In this document: piece by piece, positions 13,447-28,100 of the stretch | Layout of the letters: each line of letters begins with the position of its first letter | Numbering within the stretch: position 1 is the stretch's first letter | Source: Xylocopa sonorina | Taxonomy: Eukaryota; Arthropoda; Insecta; Hymenoptera; Apidae | NCBI RefSeq assembly: GCF_050948175.1 | Contig: NW_027490123.1 | Location: 682,001-746,000 of the forward strand | Direction of reading: 5' to 3' | Length of the DNA stretch: 64,000 nucleotides | Made by a program: the position numbers and the translations under genes | Notes under the pieces: model-generated | What the model saw: the letters and a program-made list of their open reading frames with translations, nothing else | Told to the model about the DNA's origin: nothing | Database searches by the model: none

Positions 13447-16400
13447 ATTACATCTTACCATGAGACATAAAAATGAGATGAGACTTCGCGTATAATGAAG
13501 CATTAGAACCATATTTCTTCGTTACGTAGACATTTGGAAACGCTATTTCCTAGCAAGGAAGTGTGGCATGTATATTCTTTTGAAGTCCAGACGAGGTATA
13601 CATAACACTTCGCAATGAATATTATATCTTATCATGAAACATAGAAATGAGATGCGACATAGCGTTTAAAGAAGCATTAGAACTCTATTGCTTCGATACG
13701 TAGACATCTGGAAACGCATGTCCTAGCAAGGATGTGTAGAATTTACATTCCTTTGAAGTGTAGACGAGGTATACATAACACTTCGCAATGAACATTATAT
13801 CATATCATAAAACATAGAAATGTGATGCAATATCGCGTTTTAGGAAGCACTAGAACTCTATCCGTTCAATACGTAGACATCTGGAAACGCATTTCCTAGC
13901 AAGGATGTTTGGCATTTACATTCCTCTGAAGTGTAGATGAGCTATACATTACACTTCGCAATAAATATTATATTTTATCATGAAACATAGAAATGAGGTG
14001 CGATATCGCGTTTTAAGAAACATTAGAACACTATTACTTCGACACGTAGACATCTGGAAACGCTATTTGCTAGCAAGGAAGTGTCGCATTTACATTCTCT
14101 TGAAGTTAAAACAAGGTATATATAACACTGCACAAGGAATATTATATCTTATCATGAAACATAGGAATGAGATGCGATACTGCGTTTAAAGAAGCATTAT
14201 AACTCCAATGCTACGATACGTAGACATCTGCAAACGCTATTTAATAGCAAAGAAGTGTCGCATTTACATTCTTCTTAAGTGAATACGAGGTATACACGAC
14301 ACTTCGCAATGAATATTATATCTTATAGTGAAACATAGAAGTGAGATGCGATATCGCGTTTAAAGAAGCGTTTGAACTCTATTCCTAAAATACGTAGACA
14401 TCTGCAAACATCGTAGACATCTGCTGTTTCCTAGCAAGGACGTGTCGCATTTATATCGCTTTTAAGTGAATACGAGGTATACACAACACTTCGCAATGAA
14501 TATTGTATCTTATCATGAAACATAGAAGTGAGATGCGATACCGCGTATTAAGAAGCATTAGAACTCTATTGCTACGATACGTAGACATCTGCAAACGCTA
14601 TTTCCTAGCAAGGACGTGTCGCATTTACATTCATCTGAAGTGAATACGAGGTATACATCACACTTCGCATTGAATAATATAAATTATCATGAAACATAGA
14701 AATGAGATGCGATTCAAGAAGCATAGGAACTCTATTGCTTCGATACGTAGACATCTGCAAACGCCATTTCCTAGCAAGGAAGTGTTGCATTTGCATTCAT
14801 TTGAAGTGTATGCGAGGTATACAAGACACTTCGCAATGAATATCATATCTTATCTTGAAACATAGAAATGATATGCGATATCGCTATTTAAGAAGCATTA
14901 GAAATCTATTGCTTCGATACGTAGACATCTACAAACGCCATTTCCTAGCAAGGATGTGTTGCATTTGCATTCATTTGAAGTGAATACGAGGTATACATTA
15001 CACTCCGCAATGAATATTATATCTTATCATGAAACATAAAAATGAGATGCGATATTTGGTTTAAGAAGCATTAGAACTCTACTGCTTCGATACGCAGACA
15101 TCTGCCAACGCTATTTCCTAGCAAGGAAGTGTCGCATTCACATTCATTTGAAGTGTATTCCAGGTATACATGACACATCGCAATGAATATTATATCCTAT
15201 CATGAAACATAGAAATGAGATGCGATATTTAGTTTAAGAAGCATTAGAACTGTACTGCTTCGATACGTAGACATCTGCCATTTCTATTTCCTAGCATGGA
15301 AGTGTCGCATTTGCATTCTTTTGAAGTGAATACGAGGTATACATGAACCTTCGCAGTGAATATTATATCTCATCATGAGACATAGAAATGAGATGCGAAA
15401 TCGCGAATTAAGAAGCATTAGAACCCTATTGCTTCGATACGTAGAAATCTGCAGTCGCTATTGCCCAGCAAGGAAGTGTCGCATTAACATTCATTTGAAG
15501 TGTATACGAGGTATACATAACACTTCGCGGTGAATATTATATCTTATCATGAAACATAGAAATGGGATGCGATATCGCGTTTCTAAAAGCATTAGAACTC
15601 TATTGCTACGATACGTAGACATCTGCAAACATTGTTTCCTAGCAAGTAAGTGTCGCATTTACCTTCTTTTGAAGTGAATACGAGGTATACATAACACTGC
15701 ACCATGAATTTTATATCTCATCATGAAACATAGAAAAGAGATGCGATATCGCGTTTTAAGCAGCATTAGAACTCCATTGCTTCGATGCGTAGATATCTGC
15801 AAACGCTATTTCCTAGCAAGGAAGTGTCGCATTTACATTCTTTTGAAGTGAATACGGGTATACATGACACTTCGCAATGAATATTATATCTTGTCATGAA
15901 ACATAGAAGTGATATACGATATCGCGTTTTAAGAAGCATTAGAACTCTATTGCTACGATACGTAGATATCTGGAAACGCTATTTCCTAGCAAGGAAGTGT
16001 CGCATTTACATTCTTTTGAAGTGAATACGAGGTATACATGACACTTCGCAATGAATATTACATCTTATCGTGAAACATAGAAATGATGTGCGATATCGCG
16101 ATTTAAAAAGCGTAAGATATCAAAAGCTACGATACGTAGACATCTGCAAACGCTATTTAATGGCAGGAAAGTGTCGCATTTGCATTCTTTTGAAGTGAAT
16201 ACGAGGTATACATGAACTTTCGCAGTGAATATTATATCTAATCATGAGACATAGAAATGGGATGCGATATCGCGAATTAAGAAGCATTAGAACTCTATTG
16301 CTTCGATACGTAGAAATCTGCAGTCGCTATTGCCCAGCAAGCAAGTGTCGCATTAACATTCATTTGAAGTGTATGCGAGGTATACATTATACTACGCAAT

Positions 16401-19400
16401 GAATATTATATCTTATCATGAAACATAGAAATGTGATGCGGTGTCCCGTTTTAAGAAGCATTAGGACTATATTGCTTCGATACGTAGACATCTGCAAGCG
16501 CTATTTCCTAGCATGGACGTGTCGCATTTACATTCTTTTGAAGTGATTACGAGGTATACATTATACTTCGCAAAGAATGTTATATCTCATCATGAAACGT
16601 AGAAATGAAATGCGATGTCGCGTTTTAAGAAGCACTAGAAATCTATTGCTACGATACGTAGGCATCTGCAACCGCTATTTCCTAGCAAGGATGTGTCGCA
16701 ATTACATTCTTTTGAAGTGAATACGAGGTATAAATGACACTTGGCAATTAATATTGTATCTTATCGTGAAACATAGAAATGAGATGCGATATCGCGTTTT
16801 AAGAAGAATTAGAACTCTATTTCTACGATACGTAGACATCTGCAGACGCTATTTCCTAGCAAGGAAGTGTCACATTTACATTCTTTTGAAGTGTAGACGG
16901 GATATACATACCACTGCACAATGAATATTATATCTTACCATGAAACATAGAAATGAGATGCAATATCGCGATTTTAGTAGCATCAGAAATCTATTGCGTC
17001 AATACGTAGACATCTGCAAACGCTATTTCCTAGCAAGGAAGTGTCGCATATACATTGTTTTGAAGTGAGTACGAGGTATACATGACACTTCGCAATGAAT
17101 ATTGTATCTTATCATGAAACATAGAAATGAGATGCGATATCGCGATCTAAGGGGCATTAGAACTTTATTTCTTCGAAACGTAGACATGTGCAAACGCTAC
17201 TTTCTAGCAAGGAAGTGTCGCATTTACATTCTTTTGAAGTGAATACGAGGTATACATGACACTTCGCAATGAATACTATATCTTATCATGAAACATAGAA
17301 ATGGGATGTGATATGGCGATTTTGAGAAGCGTTATAACCCTATTGCTTCGATACGTAGATATCTGTCAACGCTATTTCCTAGCAATGAAGTGTCGTAATT
17401 ACATTCTATTGAAGTGAATGCGATGTATACATATCACTCCACAATGAATATTATATCCTATCATGAAACATAGAAATGAGATGCGATTTCGCGTTTTGAG
17501 AAGCAATAGAACTCTAATGATACGATACGTAGACATCCGCAAACGCTATTTCCCAGCAAGGAAGTGTCGCATTTACAATCATTTGAAGTGTATGCGAGGT
17601 ATACATGACACTTCGCAATGAATATTATGTCTTATCGTGAAACATAGAAATGAGATGCGATATCGCGTTTTGAGAAGCATTAGAACTCTAATGCTACGAT
17701 ACGTAGACATCTGCAAACGCTATTTCCCAGCACGGAAGTGTCGCATTTACAATCATTTGAAGTGTATGCGAGGTATACATGACACTTCGCGATGAATATT
17801 ATGTCTTATCGTGAAACATAGAAATGAGATGCGATATCGCGTTTTAAGAAGCATTAGAACACTATTGCTACGATACGTAGATATCTGCAGACGCTATTTC
17901 CTAGCAAGGAAGTGTCGCATTTACATTCTGTTGAGGCGAATACGACGTATACAAACACTCCACAATGAATATTATATCTTATCACGAAACATAGAAATGA
18001 GATGCGATATCGCGTTTTAAGAAGCATTAGAACACTATTGCTACGATACGTAGATATCTGCAGACGCTATTTCCTGGCAAGGAAGTGTCGCATTTACATT
18101 CTGTTGAGGCGAATACGACGTATATAAACACTCCACAATGAATATTATATCCTTTCATGAAACATAGAAATGAGATGCGATATCGCGTTTTGAGAAGCAT
18201 TAGAACTCCAACGCTACGATACGTAGACATCTGCAAACGCTATTTCCTAGCAAGGAAGTGTCGCATTTACTATCATTTGAAATGTATGCGAGGTATACGT
18301 GGCCCTTTGCAATGAATATTATATCTTATCATAAAACATAGAAATGAGATGCGATATCGCGTTTTAAGAAGCATTAGAACTCTATTGCTACGATACGTAG
18401 ATATCTGCAGACGCTATTTCCTAGCAAAGAAGTGTCGCATTTACTTTCATTTGAAGTATATGCGAGGTATACGTGGCACTTCACAATGAATATTATATCG
18501 TATCATGAAACATAGAAATGAGATGCGATTTCGCGTTTTGAGAAGCAATAGAACTCTAATGATACGATACGTAGACATCTGCAAACGCTATTTCCCAGCA
18601 AGGAAGTGTCGCATTTACAATCATTTGAAGTGTATGCGAGGTATACATGACACTTCGCAATGAATATTATGTCTTATCGTGAAACATAGAAATGAGATGC
18701 GATATCGCGTTTTGCGAAGCATTAGAACTCTAATGCTACGATACGTAGACATCTGCAAACGCTATTTCCCAGCAAGGAAGTGTCGCATTTACAATCATTT
18801 GAAGTGTATGCGAGGTATACATGACACTTCGCAATGAATATTATGTCTTATCGTGAAACATAGAAATGAGATGCGATATCGCGTTTTAAGAAGCATTAGA
18901 ACACTATTGCTACGATACGTAGATATCTGCAGACGCTATTTCCTAGCAAAGAAGTGTCGCATTTACTTTCATTTGAAGTATATGCGAGGTATACGTGGCA
19001 CTTCACAATGAATATTATATCGTATCATGAAACATAGAAATGAGATGCGATTTCGCGTTTTGAGAAGCAATAGAACTCTAATGATACGATACGTAGACAT
19101 CTGCAAACGCTATTTCCTAGCAAGGAAGTGTCGCATTTACATTCTTCTGTAGTGACTTCGAGGTATAGATAACACTCCACAATGAATATTATATCTTATA
19201 ATGAAACATAGAAATGAGATGCGATATAGCGATTTAAAAAGCATTAGAACTCTATTGCTACGATACATGAACATCTGCGAACGCTATTTCCTAGCAAGGA
19301 TGTGTCGCATGTACATTCTTATCAAGTTGCGACGAGGTGTACACAACACTTCGCAATGAATATTATATCTTATCATGAAACATAGAAATGAGATGCGATT

Positions 19401-20148
19401 TCGCGTTTTGCGAAGCAATAGAACTCTAATGATACGATACGTAGACATCTGCAAACGCTATTTCCCAGCAAGGAAGTGTCGCATTTACAATCATTTGAAG
19501 TGTATGCGAGGTATACATGAAACATCGCAATGAATATTATATCTTATCATGAAACATAGAAATGAGATGCGATATCGCGTTTTGAGAAGCATTAGAACTC
19601 TAATGATACGATACGTAGACATCTGCAGACGCTATTTCCTTGCAAAGAAGTGTCGCATTCACTTTCATTTGAAGTGTATGCGAGGTATACGTGGCACTTC
19701 GCAAAGAATATTATATCTTATCACGAAACATAGGAATGAGATGCGATATCGCGTTTTAAGAAGCATTAGAACACTATTGCTACGATACGTAGATATCTGC
19801 AGACGCTATTTCCTAGCAAGGAAGTGTCGCATTTACATTCTGTTGAGGTGAATACGACGTATACAAACACTCCACAATGAATATTATATTTTATCATGAA
19901 CATAGAAATGAGATGCGATATCGCGTTTTGAGAAGCATTAGAACTCTAATGCTACGACACGTAGAAATCTGCAGACGCTATTTCCTTGCAAGGAAGTGTC
20001 GCATTTACATTCCTTTGACGTGAATACGAGGTGTACATGACACTTCGCAATGAATATTATATCTTCTCATGAAACATAGAAATGAGTCGCGATATCTTGT
20101 TTTAGGAAGCATTAGAACTCTATTGCTACGATACGTAGACATCTGCAA
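13447..20148 (+). repeat. 174-bp satellite array, block B, left part
   Basis: Head-to-tail monomers in plus orientation (tctgcaaacgctatttcc, aagtgtcgcatttac, cacttcgcaatgaat, gatgcgatatcgcg). The first few (13,447 to about 13,960) are an intermediate type with aagtgtggcatttac and tctggaaacgcatttcc. The rest are canonical. A clean monomer is 174 bp, exactly 58 codons, which explains the recurrent open frames of similar sequence; two TGA codons in the consensus frame argue against coding. One monomer near 14,385-14,430 carries a local duplication of the cgtagacatctgc stretch. Confidence 0.96.
17480..19480 (+). repeat. Short higher-order repeats (2-, 3- and 6-monomer spacing)
   Basis: A diagnostic monomer variant (gatttcgcgttttg followed by gaagcaatagaactctaatg and atacgatacg) recurs with its ttt at 17,487, 18,529, 19,051 and 19,399. 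The spacings are 1,042, 522 and 348 bp, that is 6, 3 and 2 monomers. Neighbouring variants (for example the one with gttgaggcgaatacgacg) are shared in the same order. This shows local multi-monomer duplication by unequal exchange, separate from the 5-kb unit downstream. Confidence 0.8.
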
Positions 20149-23100
20149 ACGCCATTTCCTAGCAAGGTAATGTCGCATTTACATTCTCTTGAAGTGAATG
20201 CGATGTATACATAACATTGCACAATGAATATTATATTTTATCATGAAACATAGAAATGAGATACGATATCGCGTTTTAAGAAGCATTAGAACCCTATTGC
20301 TTCCATACGCAGGCATCTGCCATCGCTATATCCTAACAAGGAGGTGTCGCATTTACATTCATTTGAAGTGTATGAGAGGTATACATGACAATTCGCAATG
20401 ATTATTATATCTTATCATGAAACGTAGAAATGAGATGCGATATGGCGATTTAAGAAGCATTAGAACTCTATTTTTTCGATTCGTAGACATCTGCAAACGC
20501 AACTTCCTAGCAAGGAAGTCTCGCACTTTCATTCATTTGAAGTGTATACGAGGTATGCGTAACACTTCGCAATAAGTATTATATCTTGTCATGAAACATA
20601 GAAATGAGATGCGATATCGCGTTACAAGAAGCATTAGAACTCTATTGCTACGATACGTAGACATCTGCAACCGCTATTTCCTAGCAAGGAAGTTTCGCAT
20701 TTAAATTCATTTGAAGTGTATGCGAGGTGTACATTAAACGTCGCAATGAATATTACATCTTATCAGGAATCATAGACATGAAATGCGATATTGCGTTTTA
20801 AGAAGCATTAGAACTCTTTGCTACGATACGTAGACATCTGCTAACATTATGTAATAGGAAGGAAGAGTCGCATTTACATTCTTTTGTAGCGAATACGAGG
20901 TATACATGACAATTCGCAATGAATATTATACCTTTTCTTGAAACAGAATTGAGATGCGATATCCCGTCTTAAGGAGCATTTGAACTCTATAGCTTCGAAA
21001 CGTAGGCATCTGCAAACGCAATAACCTAGCAAGGAAGTGCCGCCTTTACATTCATTCGAATTGTATGCGAGCTATACATGACTTCTCGCAATGAATATTA
21101 TATCTTATAAAGAAACATAGAAGTGAGGTGTGATATCGCGTTTTAAGAAGCATTAGAACACTTTTGCTACGATACGTAGGCATCTGCAAACGCTATTTCC
21201 TAGCAAGGAAGTGTCGCATTTAGATTCTTTTGAAGTGAGCACGACGTATATGAAACACTAAACAATGAATATTATATCTTATCCTGAAACATAGAAATGA
21301 GATGCGATATGGCGATTTAAGAAGCATTAGAGTTCTACTGCTTCGATACGTAGACATCTGCCAACGCTATTTCCTAGCAAGGAAGTGTCGCATTTACATT
21401 CGTTTGAAGTGTATGCGAGGTATACATAACTCTCCACAATGAATATTATATCCAATCATGAAACATAGAAATGAGATGCGATATCTCGTTTTAAGAAGCA
21501 TTAGAACTCTATTGCTTCGATACGAAGACATCTGCAAACGCCATTTTCTAGAAAGGAAGTGTCGCATTTACGTTCTTCTGAAGTGAATACGAGGTATACA
21601 TGACACTTCGCAAAGAATGTTACATCTTATCACGAAACATAGATATGTGATGCGATATCGTGTTTGAGAAGCATTAGAACTCTATTGCTTCGATACGTAG
21701 ACATCTGCAAACGCTATTTCGAAGCAAGGAAGTGTCGCATTTACATTCTTTTGAAGTGAATACGAAGTATTCATGACACTACGCAAAGAATATTATATCA
21801 TCCTAGAACATAGAAATGAGATGCGATATCTCGTTTTAAGAACCATTAGTACTCTATTGCTTCGATACGTAGACATCTGCTAACGCTACTTCCTAGCAAC
21901 GAAGTGTCGCATTTACATTCTTTTGAAGTGTATGCGAGGTATACAACACACTTCGCAATGAATATTATATCTTATCATGGAACATAGAAATGAGATTCGT
22001 TATCTCCTTTTAAGAAGCTTTAGTACCCTATTGCTACGTAGATATCTGCAGACGCTATTTCCTAGCAAGGAAGTGTCGCATTTACATTCTTAGGAAGTAC
22101 AGACGAGGTATACATAACACCCCACAATGAATATTATATTTTATCGTGAAACATAGAAATGAGGATCGATCCGCGTTTTAAGAAGCATTAGAACTCTATT
22201 GCTACGATACATAGACATCTGCAGACGCTATTTCCTAGCAAGGGAGTGTTGCATTTACATCCTTTGAAGTGAATACGAGGTATACATAACACTCCACAAT
22301 GAATATTATGTCTTATCATGAAACATAGATATGAGATGCGATATCGCGTTTTGAGAAGCATTAGAACTCTACTGCTACAATACGTAGACATTTGCAAACG
22401 CTATTTCCTAGCAAGGAAGTGTCGTATTTACATTCTGTTGAAGAGAAAACGTGGTATACATGATACACCGCAATGAATATTATATCTTATCATAAAACAT
22501 AGAAATGAGTTGCGATATGGCGATTTAAGAAGCATTAGAACTCTATTGCTTCGATACGTACACATCTGCAAACGCTACTTCCTAGCAAGGAAGTGTCGCA
22601 TTTACATTCTTTTGAAGAGAAAACGTGGTATACATGATACTCCGCGATGAATATTATATCTTATCATAAAACATAGGAATGTGATGCGATATGGCCATAT
22701 AAGAAGCATTAGAACTCTATTGCTTCGATACGTAGACATCTGTAAACGTAATTTTCTAGGAAGGAAGTGTCGGATTTACATTCATTTGAAGTGTGTGCGA
22801 GGTATACATGACACTTCGCAATGAATATTATAGCTTATCATGAAGCATAGAAATGAGATGCGATATCGCGTTTCAAGAAGCATTAGAACTCTATTGCTTC
22901 GATGCGTAGACATCTGCAAACGCTATTTCCTATTAAGGAAGAGTCGTCTTGACATTCGTTTGAAGTGTAAGCGAGATATACGTAACACTGCATAATGAAT
23001 ATTATATCTTATCATGAAACGTAGAAGTGAGATGCGATATCGCGATTTAAGAAGCATTAGAAATCTATTGCTACGATACGTAGATATCAGCATACGCTAT

Positions 23101-25171
23101 TTCCTAGCAAGGAAGTGTCGCATTTACATTCTTTTGAAGTGAATACGAAGTATACATGACATTACGCAATGAATATTATATCTTATCATGAAACATAGAA
23201 TTGAGATGCGATATCGCGATTAAAGAAGCATTAGAACTCTATTGCCTCGATATGTAGACGTCTGCAAACGCTATTTCCTAGCAAGGAAGTGTCGCATTTA
23301 CATTCATTTGGAGCGTAGACGAGATATACATAATACTGCACAATGAATATTATATCTTATCATGAAACGTAGAAATGAGATGCGATATGGCGATTTAAGA
23401 AGCATTAGAACTCTATTTTTTCGATTCGTAGACATCTGCAAACGCAACTTCCTAGCAAGGAAGTCTCGCACTTTCATTCATTTGAAGTGTATACGAGGTA
23501 TGCGTAACACTTCGCAATAAGTATTATATCTTGTCATGAAACATAGAAATGAGATGCGATATCGCGTTACAAGAAGCATTAGAACTCTATTGCTACGATA
23601 CGTAGACATCTGCAACCGCTATTTCCTAGCAAGGAAGTTTCGCATTTAAATTCATTTGAAGTGTATGCGAGGTGTACATTAAACGTCGCAATGAATATTA
23701 CATCTTATCAGGAATCATAGACATGAAATGCGATATTGCGTTTTAAGAAGCATTAGAACTCTTTGCTACGATACGTAGACATCTGCTAACATTATGTAAT
23801 AGCAAGGAAGAGTCGCATTTACATTCTTTTGTAGCGAATACGAGGTATACATGACAATTCGCAATGAATATTATACCTTTTCTTGAAACATAGAATTGAG
23901 ATGCGATATCCCGTCTTAAGGAGCATTTGAACTCTATAGCTTCGAAACGTAGGCATCTGCAAACGCAATAACCTAGCAAGGAAGTGCCGCCTTTACATTC
24001 ATTCGAATTGTATGCGAGCTATACATGACTTCTCGCAATGAATATTATATCTTATAAAGAAACATAGAAGTGAGGTGTGATATCGCGTTTTAAGAAGCAT
24101 TAGAACACTTTTGCTACGATACGTAGGCATCTGCAAACGCTATTTCCCAGCAAGGAAGTGTCGCATTTACATTCCTTTGATGTGAATACGAGGTACTCAT
24201 GACACTTCGCAAAGATTATTATTTCTTATCATGAAACATTGAAATGAGATGCGGCATCCCGTTTTAATAAGCATTAGAACTCTATTGCTTCGATACGTAG
24301 ACATCTGGAAACGCTATTTACTAGAAAGGAAGTGTCGCATTTATATTCATTTGAAGTGCAGACGAGGAATACATAACACTTCGCAATGAACATTATATCT
24401 TATCATGAACATAGAAACTAGATGCGGTATCCCGATTTAAGAAGCACTAGAACTCTATTGCTCCGATACGTAGACATCTCCAAACGCTACTTCCTAGCAA
24501 TGATGTGTCGCATGTACATTATTCTGAAGAGAACGCGAGGTATACATGACACTTCGCAATGAATATTATATCTTATCATGAAACATAGAAATGAAATGCG
24601 ACGTCGCGATTTAAGAAGCACTAGAACTCTATTGTTTCGATACGTAGACATCTGCAAACGCTATTTCCTAGCAAGGAAGTGTCGCATTTAGATTCTTTTG
24701 AAGTGAATACGAGGTATACATGACACTTCGCAAAGAATGTTACATCTTATCACGAAACATAGATATGTGATGCGATATCGTGTTTGAGAAGCATTAGAAC
24801 TCTATTGCTTCGATACGTAGACATCTGCAAACGCTATTTCGAAGCAAGGAAGTGTCGCATTTACATTCTTTTGAAGTGAATACGAAGTATTCATGACACT
24901 ACGCAAAGAATATTATATCATCCTAGAACATAGAAATGAGATGCGATATCTCGTTTTAAGAACCATTAGTACTCTATTGCTTCGATACGTAGACATCTGC
25001 TAACGCTACTTCCTAGCAACGAAGTGTCGCATTTACATTCTTTTGAAGTGTATGCGAGGTATACAACACACTTCGCAATGAATATTATATCTTATCATGA
25101 AACATAGAAATGTGATTCGTTATCACCTTTTAAGAAGCATTAGTACCCTATTGCTACGTAGATATCTGCAG
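20149..25171 (+). repeat. Higher-order satellite repeat, copy 1 (5,023 bp)
   Basis: About 29 monomers (29 x 173.2 = 5,023). Marker variants recur exactly 5,023 bp later in copy 2: the string agcaaggtaatg is at 20,161 and 25,184, and a run of six T before cgattcg is at 20,471 and 25,494. Inside the unit, the six-T marker also occurs at 23,416, so the unit splits into 2,945 bp (17 monomers) plus 2,078 bp (12 monomers). Roughly 20,420-21,205 duplicates 23,365-24,150, and 21,590-22,020 duplicates 24,705-25,145. By eye, this copy differs from the next by only a handful of substitutions (for example near 20,385, 20,852, 20,947 and 21,980), whereas monomers within it differ much more. Confidence 0.93.
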
Positions 25172-28100
25172 ACGCCATTTCCTAGCAAGGTAATGTCGCA
25201 TTTACATTCTCTTGAAGTGAATGCGATGTATACATAACATTGCACAATGAATATTATATTTTATCATGAAACATAGAAATGAGATACGATATCGCGTTTT
25301 AAGAAGCATTAGAACCCTATTGCTTCCATACGCAGGCATCTGCCATCGCTATATCCTAACAAGGAGGTGTCGCATTTACATTCATTTGAAGTGTATGCGA
25401 GGTATACATGACAATTCGCAATGATTATTATATCTTATCATGAAACGTAGAAATGAGATGCGATATGGCGATTTAAGAAGCATTAGAACTCTATTTTTTC
25501 GATTCGTAGACATCTGCAAACGCAACTTCCTAGCAAGGAAGTCTCGCACTTTCATTCATTTGAAGTGTATACGAGGTATGCGTAACACTTCGCAATAAGT
25601 ATTATATCTTGTCATGAAACATAGAAATGAGATGCGATATCGCGTTACAAGAAGCATTAGAACTCTATTGCTACGATACGTAGACATCTGCAACCGCTAT
25701 TTCCTAGCAAGGAAGTTTCGCATTTAAATTCATTTGAAGTGTATGCGAGGTGTACATTAAACGTCGCAATGAATATTACATCTTATCAGGAATCATAGAC
25801 ATGAAATGCGATATTGCGTTTTAAGAAGCATTAGAACTCTTTGCTACGATACGTAGACATCTGCTAACATTATGTAATAGCAAGGAAGAGTCGCATTTAC
25901 ATTCTTTTGTAGCGAATACGAGGTATACATGACAATTCGCAATGAATATTATACCTTTTCTTGATTCAGAATTGAGATGCGATATCCCGTCTTAAGGAGC
26001 ATTTGAACTCTATAGCTTCGAAACGTAGGCATCTGCAAACGCAATAACCTAGCAAGGAAGTGCCGCCTTTACATTCATTCGAATTGTATGCGAGCTATAC
26101 ATGACTTCTCGCAATGAATATTATATCTTATAAAGAAACATAGAAGTGAGGTGTGATATCGCGTTTTAAGAAGCATTAGAACACTTTTGCTACGATACGT
26201 AGGCATCTGCAAACGCTATTTCCTAGCAAGGAAGTGTCGCATTTAGATTCTTTTGAAGTGAGCACGACGTATATGAAACACTAAACAATGAATATTATAT
26301 CTTATCCTGAAACATAGAAATGAGATGCGATATGGCGATTTAAGAAGCATTAGAGTTCTACTGCTTCGATACGTAGACATCTGCCAACGCTATTTCCTAG
26401 CAAGGAAGTGTCGCATTTACATTCGTTTGAAGTGTATGCGAGGTATACATAACTCTCCACAATGAATATTATATCCAATCATGAAACATAGAAATGAGAT
26501 GCGATATCTCGTTTTAAGAAGCATTAGAACTCTATTGCTTCGATACGAAGACATCTGCAAACGCCATTTTCTAGAAAGGAAGTGTCGCATTTACGTTCTT
26601 CTGAAGTGAATACGAGGTATACATGACACTTCGCAAAGAATGTTACATCTTATCACGAAACATAGATATGTGATGCGATATCGTGTTTGAGAAGCATTAG
26701 AACTCTATTGCTTCGATACGTAGACATCTGCAAACGCTATTTCGAAGCAAGGAAGTGTCGCATTTACATTCTTTTGAAGTGAATACGAAGTATTCATGAC
26801 ACTACGCAAAGAATATTATATCATCCTAGAACATAGAAATGAGATGCGATATCTCGTTTTAAGAACCATTAGTACTCTATTGCTTCGATACGTAGACATC
26901 TGCTAACGCTACTTCCTAGCAACGAAGTGTCGCATTTACATTCTTTTGAAGTGTATGCGAGGTATACAACACACTTCGCAATGAATATTATATCTTATCA
27001 TGAAACATAGAAATGAGATTCGTTATCTCCTTTTAAGAAGCTTTAGTACCCTATTGCTACGTAGATATCTGCAGACGCTATTTCCTAGCAAGGAAGTGTC
27101 GCATTTACATTCTTAGGAAGTACAGACGAGGTATACATAACACCCCACAATGAATATTATATTTTATCGTGAAACATAGAAATGAGGATCGATCCGCGTT
27201 TTAAGAAGCATTAGAACTCTATTGCTACGATACATAGACATCTGCAGACGCTATTTCCTAGCAAGGGAGTGTTGCATTTACATCCTTTGAAGTGAATACG
27301 AGGTATACATAACACTCCACAATGAATATTATGTCTTATCATGAAACATAGATATGAGATGCGATATCGCGTTTTGAGAAGCATTAGAACTCTACTGCTA
27401 CAATACGTAGACATTTGCAAACGCTATTTCCTAGCAAGGAAGTGTCGTATTTACATTCTGTTGAAGAGAAAACGTGGTATACATGATACACCGCAATGAA
27501 TATTATATCTTATCATAAAACATAGAAATGAGTTGCGATATGGCGATTTAAGAAGCATTAGAACTCTATTGCTTCGATACGTACACATCTGCAAACGCTA
27601 CTTCCTAGCAAGGAAGTGTCGCATTTACATTCTTTTGAAGAGAAAACGTGGTATACATGATACTCCGCGATGAATATTATATCTTATCATAAAACATAGG
27701 AATGTGATGCGATATGGCCATATAAGAAGCATTAGAACTCTATTGCTTCGATACGTAGACATCTGTAAACGTAATTTTCTAGGAAGGAAGTGTCGGATTT
27801 ACATTCATTTGAAGTGTGTGCGAGGTATACATGACACTTCGCAATGAATATTATAGCTTATCATGAAGCATAGAAATGAGATGCGATATCGCGTTTCAAG
27901 AAGCATTAGAACTCTATTGCTTCGATGCGTAGACATCTGCAAACGCTATTTCCTATTAAGGAAGAGTCGTCTTGACATTCGTTTGAAGTGTAAGCGAGAT
28001 ATACGTAACACTGCATAATGAATATTATATCTTATCATGAAACGTAGAAGTGAGATGCGATATCGCGATTTAAGAAGCATTAGAAATCTATTGCTACGAT

